Shown here in pieces: positions 4,712 through 8,016 of a DNA stretch of 8,016 nt. The stretch is from Nanobdellota archaeon (GTDB lineage Archaea > Nanobdellota > Nanobdellia > Pacearchaeales > GW2011-AR1), in the NCBI GenBank assembly GCA_030640565.1, contig DAOWJD010000007.1, positions 1 to 8,016 of the forward strand, in the 5' to 3' direction. Both the position numbers and the translations under genes were made by a program. The notes beneath the pieces were generated by a model. That model was given only the letters and a program-made list of their open reading frames with translations. It ran no database searches and was not told the DNA's origin. Within the stretch, counting starts at the first letter, position 1. Each line of letters begins with the position of its first letter.

Positions 4712-5308
4712 ATGAAATGCGATTTGAATCAACTTGGAATAGAATGTTTGGATGAATTACTTAGTGATGGGTTTAGTGATATTTCAAGATATAAATTCTA
4801 CTTATCATTAAATAAAGATAATGATTCTTTTGAATTTGGTGTATATTCTTATAATTTTGGAGAATTGAATATATTGGAAAGAGATATTCTTCTTGAAGAA
4901 ACAGGTAAAAGATACGATTATGGAATAATTGGACGTATGCTTCCACCAATGCTTAAACTAAATTATAGAGAATTGAAGAGAATTATTAGAGGATATATGG
5001 CTCATGAAATGGGTCATGTTATGAAAGGCCATTTAACCCCAGAAAAATGGGAAGCTGCTTTTTCTAATAGAGAAATCGATAGAAAACAGGAAAGAGAAGC
5101 TGATTTAATGGCAATATCGAAAGGGTATGGGGCTGATTTATTGATGGCGTATGAAATTTTTGAAAAGCATAAGCAGTTAAGAAAAGCAATAAAATCATTA
5201 GGTCTATTGATAATTAATCGTGAAGAAGGAGGGGGGTTGAGTTGTGAAAAAATAAGGGAATTAGTAAACCAACAAGTGAATCCTAAAATTGAATTTACCA
5301 GCAATTAA
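4712..5308 (+). CDS. Soluble HEXXH zinc metallopeptidase, M48-like gluzincin
   Basis: The 198-residue protein contains a zinc-binding helix AHEMGHVMKGH (H98, E99, H102; HEXXH). About 25 residues later comes EREAD (E127 to D131), matching the E-x3-D pattern that supplies the third zinc ligand in M48-type gluzincins. Histidines 98 and 102 and E127 would bind zinc, and E99 would activate water. Unlike HtpX or Ste24 there is no convincing membrane helix or signal peptide, so it should be cytoplasmic. It is also smaller than typical M48 enzymes, closer to the minimal gluzincins known from archaea. The first 75 residues are unassigned and may act as a propeptide or partner-binding part. Substrates are unknown. 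The gene stands alone between two promoters, starts leaderlessly and is not obviously linked to its neighbours. Confidence 0.8.
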   Translation: MKCDLNQLGIECLDELLSDGFSDISRYKFYLSLNKDNDSFEFGVYSYNFGELNILERDILLEETGKRYDYGIIGRMLPPMLKLNYRELKRIIRGYMAHEMGHVMKGHLTPEKWEAAFSNREIDRKQEREADLMAISKGYGADLLMAYEIFEKHKQLRKAIKSLGLLIINREEGGGLSCEKIRELVNQQVNPKIEFTSN

Positions 5309-5326
5309 CAAAGAGATCAAACAGAC

Positions 5327-5338
5327 AAATTTAATAAT
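5327..5338 (+). promoter_or_regulatory. Probable TATA element of the transporter gene
   Basis: AAATTTAATAAT is centred about 26 bases before the ATG at 5359. The surrounding sequence is so AT-rich that the exact box is uncertain. Confidence 0.4.
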
Positions 5339-5339
5339 C

Positions 5340-5360
5340 ATAAATTATAATATAATTTAT
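5340..5360. repeat. Perfect 10-bp inverted repeat covering the transporter start
   Basis: Arms ATAAATTATA (5340-5349) and TATAATTTAT (5351-5360) are exact reverse complements around a single A. The right arm includes the first two bases of the ATG at 5359. It may be an operator in the initiation region. It is all A/T, so chance is a real alternative. Confidence 0.5.
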
Positions 5361-6399
5361 GAAAAAGAGGAAAATTGTGAATTTATTTGGGTTTATAGTC
5401 GCCCTATATATATTTGTTCTTTCTTTGACATTAATTAAAATTTCTGCTGCATCTTTGGGAGCAGGAATTTTTTCTTTGACCAGAGACGGGATAAGTGAGA
5501 TAAATGCTTTTGGGATTGGCTGGCTCTCAACCCTAATAACCCAGTCTTCTGGAGCAGCAGCAGCAACACTTATTGCTTTTAATCTAGCTGGAATCATTGG
5601 CCCTGTTGTTTTAATATTTATGATAATTGGGACAAGAATAGGAACCTCAATAACCGCCTTGTTTGTTGCTTTTTTAATTCATGCAAAAAGAAGGGATTTT
5701 AGACATGGATTTGAAATAGGATTAGCTAACCTGGTTTATGCTGTTCCAATTGCAATTGCAATGTTCCTTATTGAATTTTTTACCAAGTTTTTTTATAAAA
5801 CAGGAGAGCATTTTATTACTTTTGGCCCTTTATTTAAACATAATTTTATAGAGATTATTGTTTCACCATTGATTAATTTACTTTCATTTATTCCAGCTCA
5901 TTTGAATATTGTTTTTGGTGTTCTTATTCTGATTGTAAGTTTGAAATATATTCCAAAGTTTATGATAAACATTTGGGGAGAAGAATATCTTAAAAGGAAA
6001 ATAAACAAATTTTTAGATAAAAAATGGAGATCTTTTTGGTTAGGGCTTGGGATCACTGCTCTTTTAATATCCACGAGCATTACAATCACTTTCTTAATTC
6101 CTTTAGTGGTTATGAGAATTACTAAATTAAAACGTGTAATTCCTTATATGATTGGTGCAAACTTAGGAGGAGTTTCAGAGATGATTTTGGGGGGACTTGT
6201 TTTAGGAAGTAGTGCGCTTCCAGCTGTTTTTACATATGTTTCTTTTTCATTAATTGGATTGTTTTGGCTATTTAATACTAACTTACTATTTAAGACCACA
6301 AAATTCCTATCTAAAAGAACACTACATATTTCAAGGAAAAGAGCCTTAATGTTTATCGTAGCATTTGTTTTAATTGCCCTAATACTATCTTTTATTTAA
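5359..6399 (+). CDS. Na+/phosphate-cotransporter-like membrane protein (NptA/PF02690 type)
   Basis: A 346-residue polytopic membrane protein with roughly eight or nine hydrophobic helices. The first family repeat is clear: GWLSTLITQSSGAAAATLIA (54-73, with the signature Q62-S63-S64), then a helix leading to GTRIGTSITA (91-100). The second repeat (about 228-280) keeps YMIGANLGG (263-271), but the QSS signature has decayed to STS (238-240). Known family members use two QSS-containing inverted repeats to move Na+ with inorganic phosphate. Loss of the second QSS, and GTRIGT in place of the usual GANIGT in the first, mean that phosphate specificity is not assured. No PhoU-like domain is fused at the C-terminus. 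The gene has its own promoter region, a palindrome over the start codon and no evident partner. The start gives a short basic N-terminus before the first helix. Confidence 0.8.
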   Translation: MKKRKIVNLFGFIVALYIFVLSLTLIKISAASLGAGIFSLTRDGISEINAFGIGWLSTLITQSSGAAAATLIAFNLAGIIGPVVLIFMIIGTRIGTSITALFVAFLIHAKRRDFRHGFEIGLANLVYAVPIAIAMFLIEFFTKFFYKTGEHFITFGPLFKHNFIEIIVSPLINLLSFIPAHLNIVFGVLILIVSLKYIPKFMINIWGEEYLKRKINKFLDKKWRSFWLGLGITALLISTSITITFLIPLVVMRITKLKRVIPYMIGANLGGVSEMILGGLVLGSSALPAVFTYVSFSLIGLFWLFNTNLLFKTTKFLSKRTLHISRKRALMFIVAFVLIALILSFI

Positions 6400-6410
6400 T
6401 TACTAATATT

Positions 6411-6418
6411 AATATAAT
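6411..6418 (+). promoter_or_regulatory. Probable TATA box of the DUF1858-sufS-sufU operon
   Basis: AATATAAT predicts initiation near 6440, a few bases before the ATG at 6446. The region is AT-rich and other placements are possible. Confidence 0.4.
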
Positions 6419-6445
6419 ACACAAAGCTGGTTATTAAAAAATAAA

Positions 6446-6673
6446 ATGAAATCTTCAACAAAACAGAAAAAAGAAATCATCACAAAAGATACTTTAATTA
6501 GTGAGATTCTTGAGAAATTTCCAGAAGCAGCAGAAGACATATTAATGGAATATGGTTTAATGTGTATAGGCTGCCCATTTGCAGGAAAACACAACATCGG
6601 GGCAATAAAAGATATTTATGGTTTTAACGACGAGGATATAAAAGAAATTTTAATAAGAATTAATAACATCTAA
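6446..6673 (+). CDS. DUF1858-family redox-disulfide protein (CxxC)
   Basis: This 75-residue protein matches the DUF1858 pattern, also called the hybrid-cluster-protein-associated disulfide domain. It has ITKDTLISEILEKFPEAAE, then YGLMCIGCPFAG with cysteines 40 and 43, and an acidic C-terminal helix (FNDEDIKEILIRI). Family members are small soluble proteins found alone or fused to redox or sulfur enzymes; their chemistry is poorly defined. The gene ends one base before the sufS start, so the two are surely co-transcribed. This suggests a part in sulfur relay or redox control of Fe-S assembly, which is inferred from context. The first nine residues are a lysine-rich extension, and the start is supported by the TATA position. 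Confidence 0.88.
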   Translation: MKSSTKQKKEIITKDTLISEILEKFPEAAEDILMEYGLMCIGCPFAGKHNIGAIKDIYGFNDEDIKEILIRINNI

Positions 6674-6674
6674 A

Positions 6675-7898
6675 ATGAAAATAAACAATAAAATTGCCAA
6701 GAAACTAAGAAAAGATTTTCCTATTTTCAAAAATAATAAAGGCATGACTTATCTGGATAATGCTGCAACATCTCAGAGACCTAAACAAGTGATAAAAGCT
6801 GTTACAGATTTTTATGAAAAAGATAATGCAAATGTTGGAAGAGGACTTTATACACTTGCTGAAAAAGCTATGGTAGATTATGACAATGCAAGAAAAACAA
6901 TTGCCAACTTCATAAATGCTGATACAGAAGAAATTATTTTTACTAAAAACACTACTGAATCTCTTAACTTATTATCTTATACACTTTCATCAATTATTCC
7001 TAAGGGAAAAGATGAAATCGTGTTGACAGAAATGGAGCATCATTCTAATTTGGTTCCATGGCAGCATCTTGCAAAAAAGAACAAAATGAAGCTAAAGATA
7101 ATCAGAATTAAAGAAGATTTTACTCTTGATATGAAAGATGCCAAGCAGAAGATTACAAACCAGACAGCAATTCTCTCTTTTACCCATGTTTCAAATGTTC
7201 TCGGAACAATAAATCAAATTAAAGAATTGATTAAACTTGGAAATAAAAATAAGGCAATTACAATTGTCGACGCTGCACAAAGCATTTCAAACATAAAAAT
7301 TGATGTTAAGAAACTGGGCTGTGATTTTTTAGCATTTTCATCTCATAAGATGCTTGGGCCAACAGGAATCGGGATTCTCTATGGAAAAAAAGAGATTCTT
7401 GAAAAAATACCTCCTTTTAATTTTGGAGGAGGAATGATAAAAAGAGTTGAATGGGGAAATGCAGAATGGGCAGATATTCCTGAAAAATTTGAAGCAGGAA
7501 CACAGAATATAGCTGAAGCTATTGGGCTTGGAGAAGCAATTAAATATTTAGAAAAAATTGGTTTGGAAAATATTGCTGACTGGGAAAAAGAGCTCACAGA
7601 ATATACTTTAAAAAAACTTAAAGAAATTCCTGGAATAAAAATCTATAATTCTGGTCCAGACAAAAGTGCAGGAATAATCTCTTTTAGCCTTGGAAAAATA
7701 CATCCGCATGATGTTTCTGCTTTACTGGATGAAAAAGGAATTGTAATAAGAGCAGGACACTGCTGCGCAATGCCTTTGATGAAAAAGCTTGGAATTCCGC
7801 AGGGGGTCTCAAGAATAAGTTTTTCAGTATTCAATACTTTTGAGGAAATAGATAACATCATGGAAGCGCTTAAAAAAATAAAAAAGAGGTTTGAATAA
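6675..7898 (+). CDS. sufS: SufS-type cysteine desulfurase
   Basis: This 407-residue PLP enzyme converts L-cysteine to alanine, leaving a persulfide for Fe-S cluster assembly. Its length equals that of the typical group II (SufS) enzymes. Recognisable motifs in order are YLDNAATSQRPKQV near the N-terminus, NVGRGLYTLAEKA, TEMEHHSNLVPWQ (substrate/PLP histidine region), VDAAQS (PLP aspartate), FSSHKMLGPTGIGILYG with Schiff-base lysine K225, and RAGHCCAMPLMKKLG. In the last motif C364 corresponds to the persulfide cysteine of SufS (GHHCA in Escherichia coli). The short loop around this cysteine assigns it to SufS rather than IscS/NifS. C363 replaces the usual second histidine, giving two adjacent cysteines. 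No Shine-Dalgarno site is evident; translation is probably coupled to the preceding gene, one base away. The scaffold gene follows after two bases. Confidence 0.97.
   Translation: MKINNKIAKKLRKDFPIFKNNKGMTYLDNAATSQRPKQVIKAVTDFYEKDNANVGRGLYTLAEKAMVDYDNARKTIANFINADTEEIIFTKNTTESLNLLSYTLSSIIPKGKDEIVLTEMEHHSNLVPWQHLAKKNKMKLKIIRIKEDFTLDMKDAKQKITNQTAILSFTHVSNVLGTINQIKELIKLGNKNKAITIVDAAQSISNIKIDVKKLGCDFLAFSSHKMLGPTGIGILYGKKEILEKIPPFNFGGGMIKRVEWGNAEWADIPEKFEAGTQNIAEAIGLGEAIKYLEKIGLENIADWEKELTEYTLKKLKEIPGIKIYNSGPDKSAGIISFSLGKIHPHDVSALLDEKGIVIRAGHCCAMPLMKKLGIPQGVSRISFSVFNTFEEIDNIMEALKKIKKRFE
7885..7890 (+). promoter_or_regulatory. Ribosome binding site of the SufU-like gene
   Basis: AGAGGT inside the end of sufS precedes the ATG at 7901 by ten bases. 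It supports that start over the in-frame ATG at 7925, which has no such site. Confidence 0.45.
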
Positions 7899-7900
7899 AA

Positions 7901-8016
7901 ATGGAGCGTGGAATTCCCTCAAGCATGTATCGTGAGCATATTTTAGAGCTGTATAAAAGTCCTTCAAATTTTGGTATTCTTGAAAATGCAACTAGTGAGG
8001 CAACAGAATATAATTC
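7901..8016 (+). CDS. sufU: SufU/IscU-type Fe-S scaffold protein (5' part only)
   Basis: Only the first 38 codons are in the window. SSMYREHILELYKSPSNFGIL, allowing for the usual variation, is the N-terminal helix and strand of the SufU/NifU-N/IscU family, followed by EATEYN just before the expected first cluster-ligand cysteine. Such proteins accept sulfur from the desulfurase and either assemble Fe-S clusters (IscU) or, for bacterial SufU, act as a zinc-dependent sulfur acceptor. The missing part is needed to tell these apart. The gene begins two bases after sufS stops, and a Shine-Dalgarno site lies in the sufS end. The ATG at 7925 (residue 9, MYREHIL) is an alternative start closer to the family consensus. 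Confidence 0.85.
   Translation, partial: MERGIPSSMYREHILELYKSPSNFGILENATSEATEYN

Noticed and set aside
5014..5304. Minus-strand open frame of 96 codons
   Set aside because: It is antisense to the metallopeptidase, which has clear catalytic motifs. The product is Ser/Leu/Ile-rich as expected of a shadow frame.
5331..6089. Minus-strand open frames at 5331-5597 and 5898-6089
   Set aside because: Both are antisense to the transporter gene, whose repeats and helices are convincing.
6409..6597. Minus-strand open frame of 62 codons
   Set aside because: Antisense to the DUF1858 gene, without recognisable features.
7379..7861. Two 72-codon minus-strand open frames
   Set aside because: Both are antisense to sufS, which is unambiguous.
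1..8016. CRISPR array, insertion sequence or replication origin
   Set aside because: No regularly spaced repeats, transposase or integrase motifs, or clustered origin boxes were seen on either strand.

Overview
This looks like a stretch of an AT-rich archaeal chromosome, most likely from a small-genome lineage of the DPANN (Woesearchaeota/Pacearchaeota) kind. The archaeal assignment rests on TATA-like boxes placed 24-30 bases upstream of many start codons (leaderless or nearly leaderless transcripts), a tRNA gene without encoded CCA, a tandem Lrp/AsnC regulator and a PC4-like protein. The lineage is an inference from gene style; no ribosomal RNA marker is present.

Layout: (1) 1-2958 is a divergent pair. 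A tandem Lrp/AsnC regulator (minus, its C-terminus cut by the window edge) faces a 647-residue B12-type radical SAM protein (plus). Their 95-bp spacer holds two copies of an Lrp-like operator bracketing the regulator's TATA box. (2) 3003-3836 holds a 52-residue two-helix membrane protein, an unrecognised 81-residue protein and, convergent to them, a PC4-like single-stranded DNA-binding protein with a long acidic tail. (3) 3882-4594 is a type II toxin-antitoxin pair (RHH antitoxin, PemK/MazF-like toxin) just downstream of a tRNA-Ser(CGA) gene. A 9-bp GC-rich copy of the tRNA 3' end lies on the far side of the pair, in the geometry expected of a tRNA-targeted insertion. (4) 4712-6399 holds a soluble HEXXH metallopeptidase and a Na+/phosphate-cotransporter-like membrane protein, each with its own promoter; a near-contiguous 10-bp-arm palindrome covers the transporter start codon. 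(5) 6446-8016 is a tight operon: DUF1858 redox-disulfide protein, SufS cysteine desulfurase and the start of a SufU/IscU-type scaffold, with gaps of 1-2 bases.

Functionally, region 5 is an iron-sulfur cluster assembly unit: SufS releases sulfur from cysteine for the scaffold, and the small CxxC protein may take part in sulfur or redox transfer. The radical SAM enzyme of region 1 would be one consumer of such clusters, but its substrate is unknown. Its probable control by the divergent Lrp protein, through twin operators about three helical turns apart, is the best candidate for an undescribed regulatory unit. The possible mini-insertion at tRNA-Ser is the other item most worth checking. There are no CRISPR arrays, insertion sequences or rRNA genes, and no gene-free stretch exceeds 300 bases.
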